From assembly GCA_949440065.1 (NCBI GenBank), contig CASRZP010000063.1, positions 1 through 8,012 on the forward strand: DNA of 8,012 bases. The letters run 5' to 3'. This document shows, piece by piece, positions 1 to 5,966 of this stretch. Below the pieces are notes generated by a model that saw only the letters and a program-made list of their open reading frames with translations, ran no database searches and was not told the DNA's origin. Both the position numbers and the translations under genes were made by a program. The stretch is from an uncultured Bacilli bacterium. GTDB taxonomy: Bacteria > Bacillota_I > Bacilli_A > RF39 > UBA660. Each line of letters starts with the position of its first letter. Within the stretch, counting starts at the first letter, position 1.

Positions 1-246
1 AGTAGCCTAGCATGTAAACGAGGATTGGCTCCTGCTAATAAAGTGGGAGTAGTTGATGCAGATTATCGTGGTGAGATCATGGTAGCGTTACGAAATGATT
101 CCTTGATAGAACAGGAAATCGAACACGGAGAGCGGATTGCCCAAATTATTTTTACCCCTTATTTGAAAGCAGATTTTGAATTAGTTGATGAATTAGAAGA
201 TACTACCCGTGGGGTAGGTGGCTTTGGTTCTACAGGTACTAAATAG
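1..246 (+). CDS. dut: dUTP diphosphatase (dUTPase), C-terminal part; 5' end outside window
   Basis: Trimeric dUTPase, which hydrolyses dUTP to dUMP and pyrophosphate, keeping uracil out of DNA and supplying dUMP for thymidylate synthesis in the cytosol. The frame is open from base 1 and gives 81 residues, so perhaps 60-100 N-terminal residues are missing. Visible family motifs, in order, are the end of motif 2 (SSLA at the very start), motif 3 (GVVDADYRGEI, holding the catalytic Asp and the uracil-stacking Tyr), motif 4 (GERIAQIIF) and the glycine-rich C-terminal motif 5 (RGVGGFGSTG) that closes over the triphosphate. All are intact, so the enzyme should be active. The TTG at 25 is an internal codon, not the start, because motif 2 lies upstream of it. 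A terminator follows directly, so the gene ends its transcript here. Confidence 0.97.
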   Translation, partial: SSLACKRGLAPANKVGVVDADYRGEIMVALRNDSLIEQEIEHGERIAQIIFTPYLKADFELVDELEDTTRGVGGFGSTGTK

Positions 247-250
247 AATT

Positions 251-283
251 AGATGAGTAAACAATATTCATCTTTTTCTTTTT
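251..283 (+). terminator. Rho-independent terminator after dut
   Basis: Arm AGATGAGT at 251-258 pairs with ATTCATCT at 266-273 (8 pairs including one G-U) over a 7-base loop. A T-rich tract interrupted by one C follows at 274-283. It lies 4 bases past the dut stop codon. Confidence 0.75.
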
Positions 284-419
284 CATGTATTTTTAATAAA
301 AAATTTTTTTCTTTGTTTTATACTAGGAAAAATGGATATTTTAGATAGAGAAAAAAAGTAATTGATTTGGTAAGGATAAGCAATTTTGAAAAAGAAAATT
401 TATCGAAAAAGTAAGGTTA

Positions 420-448
420 TTGACAATCGTTAAAGCCTTTGTTATGAT
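420..448 (+). promoter_or_regulatory. Sigma-A promoter for the 479-1054 gene
   Basis: Perfect -35 TTGACA (420-425), 17-base spacer, -10 TATGAT (443-448) preceded by TG at 440-441 (extended -10). The expected transcript start is near 455, giving a leader of about 24 bases with AAGGAGGAG at 465-473. The consensus match suggests strong, probably constitutive expression. The rest of the 247-478 gap is AT-rich and shows no other feature. Confidence 0.85.
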
Positions 449-478
449 GTGCTCATCTACTAAAAAGGAGGAGTTATC

Positions 479-1054
479 ATGAAAAAAAATAAAAAATTAT
501 CATTCGTATTTTTAGGAATTATTTTTTTAATTATCGTAGTGATAGTGGCAGTTTCTGTATTTTCAAAATTAGAAGGGTCTCTTTCAAAAGTCAATATTGG
601 TAAAGTGGAGTATTCATTAAAGAATTATCATCAACGGTTTAATATGCAGATATTAGAAGATTTTGTTTTACTGGGTGAAGAAGAGTATGAACGTTATACT
701 GTGGGAGGAATACTTCCTAGTAGCGTCTTCAGGTTGCCAGATAAAAATTTATTTTTATCCATTCATTTATCTAATGATTTACTAGAGGATAAAGAAGAAT
801 CATTAGAAAGTTATATGAACCAATTTATTGCACAAGATGATAGAGAGATTAGAGCAAGTGGAATATTACGTCACCATCGACACTTTGTTTTACATATGGA
901 ATTATTTGATGAAAAGGAACAGACAATTACCCATTTAGTTATTTTTTCCGCAGATAAAAAAGTAACGCTTGTCGCCATTCATGTTTTGGATGATGAAAAC
1001 ATATTATATCAGGAAGCAATTCAGGGAATGTTGAATTCAATTACCGTAAAATAA
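479..1054 (+). CDS. Membrane-anchored protein of unknown function (191 aa)
   Basis: I do not recognise a family. Residues 1-6 are lysine-rich and residues about 8-29 form one hydrophobic helix without a lipobox or clear signal-peptidase site, so this is probably an N-terminally anchored protein with a roughly 160-residue extracellular domain. That domain alternates short hydrophobic strands with charged loops (FRLPDKNLFLSIHL, HFVLHMELF, THLVIFSADKKVTLVAIHVL) and ends in a helix like the closing helix of small alpha/beta domains such as the PsbP/DcrB type. That resemblance is impressionistic. A basic His-rich patch, RHHRH, lies near residue 131. The ATG at 479 is set by AAGGAGGAG at 465-473, five bases upstream. 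The gene is monocistronic, with its own strong promoter and a terminator between it and dut. Confidence 0.85.
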   Translation: MKKNKKLSFVFLGIIFLIIVVIVAVSVFSKLEGSLSKVNIGKVEYSLKNYHQRFNMQILEDFVLLGEEEYERYTVGGILPSSVFRLPDKNLFLSIHLSNDLLEDKEESLESYMNQFIAQDDREIRASGILRHHRHFVLHMELFDEKEQTITHLVIFSADKKVTLVAIHVLDDENILYQEAIQGMLNSITVK

Positions 1055-1056
1055 AA

Positions 1057-1080
1057 ATATTGCTTATTTTCAAGTAATAT
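1057..1080 (+). terminator. Possible weak hairpin after the 479-1054 gene
   Basis: ATATTGCTT (1057-1065) pairs with AAGTAATAT (1072-1080), 9 pairs with one G-U and a 6-base loop, starting 3 bases after the stop codon. The stem is AT-rich and no real T tract follows, so termination would be weak. It may instead protect the mRNA 3' end. Confidence 0.3.
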
Positions 1081-1154
1081 CAACATATTTGATAAAAACG
1101 TCACCTCAAATTTTAAGTTTCCTAATTTTACCAGTAAATTTGTGTGAATAAACT

Positions 1155-1163
1155 TGCTATGAT
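1155..1163 (+). promoter_or_regulatory. Extended -10 promoter for the methyltransferase-like operon
   Basis: TGC followed by TATGAT (1158-1163) is an extended -10 element. No good -35 hexamer lies 16-18 bases upstream, where the sequence reads about TAAATT. Transcription would start near 1170, leaving a leader of about 46 bases with AGAGGTG at 1204-1210. Confidence 0.6.
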
Positions 1164-1215
1164 AAAGAAAATGTTAACCAGATGAAAACAAAAAAGGGTA
1201 AAAAGAGGTGGCTGT

Positions 1216-2298
1216 ATGGCAGAGAAAGTTTACAAATTTATTGATTTGTATGCGGGAATGGGGAGTGTTCGCAAAGGATTAGAAATGACTAAGAGATTTA
1301 AATGTGTATTAGCAGTAGAACCTGATCCTTATGCTAGAGCAGTTTATCAACATTTGTATAAAGAAAAAATAGATGAAGATATTCATTCGAATCAATTAAA
1401 AAAGAAGCTAAATGCCAATTATTATGATGTGTTAGTAAGTACTTGGCCATCTAATTATTGCTTTCGCTCAGATCCTGTTGCCATAGGAAAAAATCGACCT
1501 GGAGTAAATTCTAGTGTTGAATGTTTAAATATGATAAATCAAGTAAAACCAGTGGCATTTATGATTGTTAGCGTAGATACGATTCTAGATTATGATAAGG
1601 GAAGAGTATTTACTTCATTAATTAAAACCTTAGATTCCTATAGTTATCGTATGGTGGGAATTCATATAGTAGAGAACAAAGTAGTATATTCAAGGAAAGA
1701 TATTGTTCGTAACTTTAGCGACTTTGGCTTGCCACATGATAAAAATTGTGTTATAATTATGGGGTTTAAAAAAAGGGGGATTAAAAAAAATTATCAATTT
1801 CCACCATTGCCAAAGAAGGGAACAAAAGTAATTTATCCCAATATTCATGCTATACTAGATGGTGGAGTAGAGCCAAAATTTTATTTATCAGAAACCTTAT
1901 TAAATAATTTAAAAAAGAAAAATATGGATACAATAGAGTCCTTAATCATTAATGGAAGTAAGCCAAGGATAGTAAATGTTTTAACTGCAATAGGAATTTA
2001 TAGTAAAGAGCATAATTTAATTTATCAACCATCTAAATCGTATATTGGGATGATTATAGGCAATAAACCAGCGATCAATAAAGAAGGTATACGCTTTTTA
2101 ACACCAAACGAATGGGGAAAATTGCATGGGTTTGTGAATTATGCCTTTTTGTGTAATGGAGTTGATTATTTTTCCTTTCCTAGTGGAGTTAGTGATAAAA
2201 AGAAGTATCAACTTTTAGGGAACTCTTTTTCTATTTTAATGATGGAAGAGATAGGAATGTATATGGCACTACGATTAGATGATTTTTATTTATCATGA
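1216..2298 (+). CDS. C5 cytosine-methyltransferase homologue lacking catalytic residues (pseudoenzyme)
   Basis: The 360-residue length is normal for a Dcm/HhaI-type DNA C5-methyltransferase. Fold motifs remain: motif I FIDLYAGMG (8-16) for AdoMet, motif II-like EPDPYA (35-40), the PVAF...DYDKG region (112-129), motif IX-like FLTPNE (294-299) with LHGF (303-306), and motif X YQLLGNS (331-337). The catalytic positions are all changed by my alignment to M.HhaI: motif IV PCQ reads P78-S79-N80, motif VI ENV reads V118-S119-V120, and motif VIII QxRxR reads H174-D-K176-N-C178. Methylation is therefore not expected, although AdoMet or DNA binding could persist. The only nearby cysteine is C82, three residues off register. 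The frame is intact with SD AGAGGTG at 1204-1210, so this does not look like a broken gene. It overlaps the next gene by ATGA (2295-2298), implying translational coupling. No restriction endonuclease is adjacent. It could be an orphan regulator or DNA-binding protein. Confidence 0.85.
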   Translation: MAEKVYKFIDLYAGMGSVRKGLEMTKRFKCVLAVEPDPYARAVYQHLYKEKIDEDIHSNQLKKKLNANYYDVLVSTWPSNYCFRSDPVAIGKNRPGVNSSVECLNMINQVKPVAFMIVSVDTILDYDKGRVFTSLIKTLDSYSYRMVGIHIVENKVVYSRKDIVRNFSDFGLPHDKNCVIIMGFKKRGIKKNYQFPPLPKKGTKVIYPNIHAILDGGVEPKFYLSETLLNNLKKKNMDTIESLIINGSKPRIVNVLTAIGIYSKEHNLIYQPSKSYIGMIIGNKPAINKEGIRFLTPNEWGKLHGFVNYAFLCNGVDYFSFPSGVSDKKKYQLLGNSFSILMMEEIGMYMALRLDDFYLS

Positions 2299-2843
2299 AA
2301 GAAACGTTAAATTTATCAACTTATTATTTGAAAGTATTGAATGACGATGATAGTGAGTTATTTTATCAAATACAAGCTTTAGATGAGCAAAAGCTTTGTT
2401 TTGGAGATGCTATTTTAGCGAAAAATTGTGAGCCTTATTTAAATTTTGCTGTGATGAATGGAATGAAAAATGAATTAGTAGGATATTTAGGTTTAACTCA
2501 AGTAGATGAGGAGTTTTGGAGTGATTGGTTACTATCCATTGTTATTGCACCGAAGTACCGTCATCAAGGCTTAGGGGATTATTTAATAAAGCAAACACTA
2601 AATACTTTGTTTAACTATCCTAATATTTGTCGATTATATGTTACGGTGGAAGAAAATAACAGAAATTCCATCCGTCTTTTTGAGCGAAATGAGTTTATGG
2701 CGTTTTGTGGTTTTTCTGGATTTGATTTTATTAAAATAAATGGAAGACGACATCGACTAAATCATTATTTATATACCAAAGAAATGTATCAAGAAAAAAA
2801 ACAGACACTGCAAGGTTATCAAAAATTGTTAATCAAACAATAG
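2295..2843 (+). CDS. GNAT-family N-acetyltransferase (182 aa)
   Basis: Predicted to transfer an acetyl group from acetyl-CoA to an amine; the substrate cannot be read from the sequence. The GNAT core is clear: strand beta-4 LSIVIAP leads into the pyrophosphate-binding motif A, R89-H-Q-G-L-G94, followed by the alpha-3 helix. Motif B follows as EENNRNSIRLFERNEF (119 onward), close to the usual ENxxAxxLYEKxGF but with Glu where the conserved Gly normally sits. An N-terminal part resembles the RimJ/RimL-like arrangement of side-chain or ribosomal-protein acetylators, and the C-terminal 30 residues are polar. The start codon lies inside the end of the methyltransferase-like gene (ATGA overlap), so the two are co-translated and may act together. 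No separate Shine-Dalgarno is needed or obvious. Confidence 0.88.
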   Translation: MKETLNLSTYYLKVLNDDDSELFYQIQALDEQKLCFGDAILAKNCEPYLNFAVMNGMKNELVGYLGLTQVDEEFWSDWLLSIVIAPKYRHQGLGDYLIKQTLNTLFNYPNICRLYVTVEENNRNSIRLFERNEFMAFCGFSGFDFIKINGRRHRLNHYLYTKEMYQEKKQTLQGYQKLLIKQ

Positions 2844-2905
2844 TGGCAAATAATTGGCGAATGATTCTTACATTGTCTACATAAAATAAATTGGGTGAAG
2901 TATAA

Positions 2906-3655
2906 ATGTCAATCATAGCTAGGCGAAGTAATTTAATTAATGTAGCAAATTTTTTAGAGTTAATTCATAAAAAGGAATTTATAGACGGGTTAAATATTGA
3001 TGTTACGATAACAAAAGACAAGCAATTAATCATATTTGTTCCTACTATCATGGGAGGAACGTTATCTATAGAAACTATTCAAAGTTCTAATTACTGTGAT
3101 TTAGGCGATTCAGGAATTTATTCATTAGAAGTTTTTTTCACCAATTTTATTGGATGGAAGAAAAAGATCTTGTTAAATATCATTCCCTTAATTAACCCAC
3201 CATTATCTGAGGAAACAGCAAGTTATATTAGTAAAAGAAATAGTGAATATATTGACTTATTAACTAAAATTATTTCTAATTATCCTAGTTTAAAGATATA
3301 TCTTAGTAGTGTCAATTATCGTCTTGTTGATCTGATGGAAAAGTCGCTTTCTCACTTTAAAATCGGTTTAGCAGTAAGTCCTGAAAATCAAACATATTTA
3401 GATGTGGATTATTATATATTACCGCCTAGTATGTTAGACGGAAAAATTATGAAGCAACAAATTGATTTGGGAAAAGAAATGATGATTTTAGTAATGGATG
3501 GAAACCAAATGTCAATTGTATTTCAATATTTTATTACAGATAAAACAGAGGAAAAGACAAAAATTTTCAAGCAATTAATTTTTATTTGCAGTTATCCTGA
3601 GATGTTTAATAGTGCTTTTATTCCTTTAAGTGCGAAAGAGGATCAAGAAAAATAG
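2906..3655 (+). CDS. Glycerophosphodiester phosphodiesterase-fold protein lacking catalytic residues
   Basis: The 249-residue length fits small bacterial GDPD enzymes, which cleave glycerophosphodiesters to glycerol-3-phosphate. The family pattern is recognisable: IIARRSN (3-9) at the usual IIAHRGN, GLNIDVTITKDKQLIIF (28-44) at the usual GxEIDVxxTKDGxLVVF, the DLGDSGIYSLE segment, LLNIIP (89-94) at the usual LLNIEIK, and a later YLSSVNYRLVDLM like the SF..L segment. Catalytic and metal-binding positions are changed: the first His is R6, the Glu of ExD is N30, the His-Asp pair is V45-P46, and the Glu of NIE is I93. Only D32 and R7 remain. The GDPD assignment is from pattern memory and is moderately sure; the dead active site follows from it. 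Neither a signal peptide nor a membrane helix is seen. GGGTGAAG at 2893-2900 sets the ATG. The 62-base gap after the acetyltransferase has no clear terminator, so co-transcription is possible. Confidence 0.72.
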   Translation: MSIIARRSNLINVANFLELIHKKEFIDGLNIDVTITKDKQLIIFVPTIMGGTLSIETIQSSNYCDLGDSGIYSLEVFFTNFIGWKKKILLNIIPLINPPLSEETASYISKRNSEYIDLLTKIISNYPSLKIYLSSVNYRLVDLMEKSLSHFKIGLAVSPENQTYLDVDYYILPPSMLDGKIMKQQIDLGKEMMILVMDGNQMSIVFQYFITDKTEEKTKIFKQLIFICSYPEMFNSAFIPLSAKEDQEK

Positions 3656-3670
3656 GAAAATAAAAGAACG

Positions 3671-3685
3671 GTTTAATCATTAATG
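3671..3685. promoter_or_regulatory. Candidate PerR/Fur-like half-palindrome upstream of the superoxide reductase
   Basis: TTAAT-C-ATTAA (3673-3683) is a perfect 5-1-5 inverted repeat just upstream of the promoter. It matches about 9 of 14 positions of the 7-1-7 PerR consensus. In DNA this AT-rich chance occurrence is plausible, so the call is tentative. Confidence 0.25.
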
Positions 3686-3686
3686 C

Positions 3687-3715
3687 TTTCTATTTGCTAT
3701 TTTTTATGGTATAAT
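3687..3715 (+). promoter_or_regulatory. Promoter for the superoxide reductase gene
   Basis: Consensus -10 TATAAT (3710-3715) preceded by TG at 3707-3708 (extended -10). The -35 at 17-base spacing, TTTCTA (3687-3692), is poor. The predicted start near 3722 gives a leader of about 18 bases carrying AAGGAGGAG (3726-3734). Confidence 0.75.
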
Positions 3716-3739
3716 GAGAATGCTTAAGGAGGAGTTTAA

Positions 3740-4108
3740 ATGCAATTTAAAAAATGTAAGCATTGTAACGCAGTGATTAACGTAATGAATGAAAATTCAT
3801 TAAAAAATTGTGATCTTACTTGTTGTAATGAAAAGATGGAACCCATTATTCCTAATAGCGAAGAATGTGCAGTAGAAAAACATCTTCCTACTTACCAAAT
3901 TAAAAATGATAAGTTAATTGTTCAAGTAAATCATGTAATGGAAGAGGAACATTTTATTTCCTTTATTGGCTTAGTGACAGAAGATAAAGAATTTATTGCT
4001 TCTTTAAATAAAAAGGATAGTCCTATAGTAGAATTTCCTTATGAGAAGGGTTCTATCATTTATGCATATTGTAATAAACATGGATTATGGAAAACGAAAG
4101 TTTCATAA
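3740..4108 (+). CDS. dfx: Desulfoferrodoxin-type superoxide reductase (2Fe-SOR)
   Basis: Reduces superoxide to hydrogen peroxide in the cytosol without producing oxygen, using electrons from rubredoxin or a similar donor. It is a hallmark of anaerobes and microaerophiles. The 122-residue length is standard. The N-terminal FeCys4 center I is complete: C6 and C9 (CKHC) with C28 and C29 (CC). Catalytic center II ligands are all present: H48 in E46-K47-H48, H65 and H71 in NHVMEEEH, and C111 and H114 in YCNKHG. The conserved Glu46 and Lys47 beside the iron are retained, so activity is expected. An extra cysteine, C24, lies four residues before the CC pair and might confuse ligand assignment. The gene is a single transcription unit, with AAGGAGGAG at 3726-3734, its own promoter, and a strong terminator. 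PerR-like control is possible but unproven. Confidence 0.95.
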   Translation: MQFKKCKHCNAVINVMNENSLKNCDLTCCNEKMEPIIPNSEECAVEKHLPTYQIKNDKLIVQVNHVMEEEHFISFIGLVTEDKEFIASLNKKDSPIVEFPYEKGSIIYAYCNKHGLWKTKVS

Positions 4109-4135
4109 TTTATAGAATTTTTATTTTCTAGCCAT

Positions 4136-4181
4136 GAGTAGCTATTTATAGGAAAAATAATAGTTACTCGTTTTTCGTTTT
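4136..4181 (+). terminator. Rho-independent terminator after the superoxide reductase
   Basis: GAGTAGCTATT (4136-4146) pairs with AATAGTTACTC (4159-4169), 11 pairs with one G-U and a 12-base loop. Two T runs follow at 4171-4175 and 4178-4181. This is the strongest simple terminator in the window. Confidence 0.85.
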
Positions 4182-4225
4182 ACCATATTAAAATTAAAGT
4201 TGTTACGTTTACAAGGAGGGATATT

Positions 4226-4675
4226 GTGACAGTAGAAGAATTTCAAAATATTTTAACGAAGAGGAATATATTATATACGGAAAATGGATCATATATATGC
4301 CAAGGATTACATTATCGATATGATGCAAATAACAAAACGGTACAGGTAAGAGGAAAGATTCCTTATTCTTTTGTTTCTAGATTGAAACAAGAAAAAAGAA
4401 TTATTTCGTTACCAAGTGAAAATTATATTTCTAATGATCAAATGCTAGATTACATTAAAAAATCTGAAAATTGTCTATGGTTTGAGCAAGTCATGACACT
4501 AAAAAAAATGAGAGAATACTATATTTCCCATTTACCAGATAAAATTTATTATTCCTTAATTATGATTGAAGATGTCTTAGGTTTAATGATTTGGTTAAGT
4601 CAATGGAATAAATTCACTTTAGAACAACAAAAAAGTCAAGAGAAAAAATTAGTAAAAGAATTGAAAGTTGATTAA
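4226..4675 (+). CDS. Protein of unknown function, soluble (149 aa)
   Basis: No family recognised. There is no signal peptide or hydrophobic anchor, so it is probably cytosolic. Residues 1-60 look alpha/beta (an N-terminal helix, then YICQGLHYRYD and TVQVRGKIPY strands). Residues 70-135 look helical and carry aromatic residues (CLWFEQVMTLKKM, YYSLIMIEDVLGLMIWLSQW). The C-terminal 18 residues are Lys/Gln/Glu-rich. The GTG start at 4226 is supported by a strong AAGGAGGG (4213-4220) five bases upstream, and no in-frame ATG lies nearby. No convincing promoter is seen between the preceding terminator and this gene; TAAAAT at 4189-4194 is a weak -10 candidate without a -35. Expression may be low or depend on read-through. 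Confidence 0.8.
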   Translation: MTVEEFQNILTKRNILYTENGSYICQGLHYRYDANNKTVQVRGKIPYSFVSRLKQEKRIISLPSENYISNDQMLDYIKKSENCLWFEQVMTLKKMREYYISHLPDKIYYSLIMIEDVLGLMIWLSQWNKFTLEQQKSQEKKLVKELKVD

Positions 4676-4677
4676 GA

Positions 4678-4705
4678 TAAGAAAATCTCATATACAATTT
4701 TCTTA
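4678..4705 (+). terminator. AT-rich inverted repeat after the 4226-4675 gene, possible terminator
   Basis: TAAGAAAAT (4678-4686) and ATTTTCTTA (4697-4705) are perfect 9-base inverted arms with a 10-base loop, starting 2 bases after the stop codon. Only one G-C pair and a short T run follow, so it is weak. The -35 of the next promoter begins in its loop. Confidence 0.4.
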
Positions 4706-4719
4706 GTTTATGTTATGAT
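4691..4719 (+). promoter_or_regulatory. Promoter for the lysozyme operon
   Basis: -35 TATACA (4691-4696, 4 of 6), 17-base spacer, -10 TATGAT (4714-4719) with TG at 4711-4712 (extended -10). Start near 4726 predicts a very short leader of about 14 bases, with only a weak GTGGTGAG before the ATG at 4740. Confidence 0.7.
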
Positions 4720-4739
4720 AAAGAAGAAAGTGGTGAGAT

Positions 4740-5942
4740 ATGGAAAAAAAGAAATGGATAATTATCTTACTACCGTTAGGGATTGCACTTATTGTTATAG
4801 GTGTCTTCTTCATTCATCAACATTTAAAAGTGAAAAATGCCAAGGTGAATATTATCTTGAAAGATCCAATGGTTTTGGAATTTGCAACCACAAAAAAAGT
4901 TTCTGATTTTATTGAAGAAATCAATGGTACGATTGTAGATGATTATGTTATTGATTCTACTACTTTGGGAGAAAAAACGATTCGTTTTACCTTTATTAAT
5001 GAGGATAAGATTAAAGTTCCTTATTCTTACCAAGTAAAAGTAGTAGATACTGTTGCACCAATGATTCGTATGGGAAATAGTTATACCATAAAGAAAGATG
5101 AAGATAGTGAGTTTTATAAAAATATTTTCTGTGGTGACAATCAAGATGATCGTCCTAAATGTTATATTGAAGGAGATTATGATGTAGGTGTGGTAGGAAG
5201 TTATCCTTTAGTGTTAAAAGCAGTGGACAAAAGTGGAAATACGAGTGAAAAAGCATTTACCTTAAATGTTATTGAAAAAATTGACAAACAAAAAACACCA
5301 ACGGAAAAAAAATACACGCCTTTTTCAGAAATTCTCAAAGAATACAAAAATGAGCATACGAAAATTGGGTTAGATATATCAAAGTGGCAAGGTGAGGTTG
5401 ATATGGAAAAACTCAAATTAGCAGGTGTTGAATTTTTAATTCTACGTGTGGGAGGAACTAGAGGAACAGATGGAGAATATTTTGTTGATGAACAGTTTAA
5501 GAGAAATATTGAATTAGCTAACTCTTATCACATTCCCGTTGGGGTGTACTTTTATTCCTATTCAGAAACCACGAAAGCAGCGATACAAGATGCAAAATGG
5601 GTAGTTGAACAATTAAAACCTTACCAAATTGATTTACCAATTGCCTTTGACTGGGAAAATTGGGACTATTTTAACGATTTTTCACTTAGTTTTTTCGGAT
5701 TAACAGAAATGGCTAAAGCATTTTTATCAACAGTAGAAAAAGCAGGATATAAGGGAATGTTATATAGTAGCAAAAATTTTCTAGAAGATATTTGGTATCC
5801 AGTAGATTATGATATTTGGTTAGCACATTACACCAAAAAAACTACTTATCAGGGAAATTATCGTTTTTGGCAACTTTGCGATAATGGAAAAATTGATGGA
5901 ATTCAAGGTGGAGTAGACGTTAATGTGATGTACATAGATTAA
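4740..5942 (+). CDS. Membrane-anchored GH25 lysozyme (N-acetylmuramidase) with Ig-like domains
   Basis: Cleaves the MurNAc-GlcNAc beta-1,4 bond of peptidoglycan outside the membrane, with a role in wall remodelling or daughter-cell separation. Residues 1-5 are basic and about 6-27 form a transmembrane anchor with no lipobox. Two small beta-rich domains follow (about 33-100 and 102-178). The second begins VDTVAP and ends DKSGNTSEKAFTLNV, the pattern of bacterial Ig-like/DUF5011 repeats, and carries C131 and C141 that could form a disulfide. A linker (about 180-205) leads to the GH25 barrel (206-400): GLDISKWQG with D212, then the catalytic D304-W-E306, then HYTKK and FWQLCDNG near the end. All key GH25 residues are present. 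The ATG at 4740 sits after a weak GGTGAG, and no better start is visible. The next gene follows after 24 bases with no terminator, so the two form an operon. Confidence 0.95.
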   Translation: MEKKKWIIILLPLGIALIVIGVFFIHQHLKVKNAKVNIILKDPMVLEFATTKKVSDFIEEINGTIVDDYVIDSTTLGEKTIRFTFINEDKIKVPYSYQVKVVDTVAPMIRMGNSYTIKKDEDSEFYKNIFCGDNQDDRPKCYIEGDYDVGVVGSYPLVLKAVDKSGNTSEKAFTLNVIEKIDKQKTPTEKKYTPFSEILKEYKNEHTKIGLDISKWQGEVDMEKLKLAGVEFLILRVGGTRGTDGEYFVDEQFKRNIELANSYHIPVGVYFYSYSETTKAAIQDAKWVVEQLKPYQIDLPIAFDWENWDYFNDFSLSFFGLTEMAKAFLSTVEKAGYKGMLYSSKNFLEDIWYPVDYDIWLAHYTKKTTYQGNYRFWQLCDNGKIDGIQGGVDVNVMYID

Positions 5943-5966
5943 ATAATAAGAAAAAGAGGGAAGTAT

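Noticed and set aside
284..419. AT-rich stretch as a possible small RNA, riboswitch or origin
   Set aside because: I see no conserved aptamer pattern, strong hairpin or DnaA-box cluster, only A/T runs.
1216..2298. Calling the methyltransferase-like gene a pseudogene
   Set aside because: There is no stop codon or frameshift, the length is normal, the start has a ribosome site and the end is coupled to the next gene, so a pseudoenzyme fits better than a broken gene.
2296..2298. UGA read as tryptophan (Mycoplasma code)
   Set aside because: Tryptophans throughout the conserved motifs are TGG, and TGA here falls exactly at a natural gene end with an overlapping start.
2825..2841. Hairpin ATTGTT / AACAAT at the end of the acetyltransferase gene as a terminator
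   Set aside because: Only six weak pairs and no T tract follows.
1216..2843. A restriction-modification system
   Set aside because: No endonuclease-like protein is in the window, the neighbour is a GNAT acetyltransferase, and the methyltransferase lacks its catalytic residues.
4715..4906. Plus-strand open frame of 63 codons with several cysteines
   Set aside because: It overlaps the 5' part of the lysozyme gene in another frame, has no good ribosome site, and the lysozyme frame is clearly the real one.
4824..5416. Two minus-strand open frames opposite the lysozyme gene
   Set aside because: They lie wholly inside a confidently identified gene, have low-complexity translations and no ribosome binding sites.
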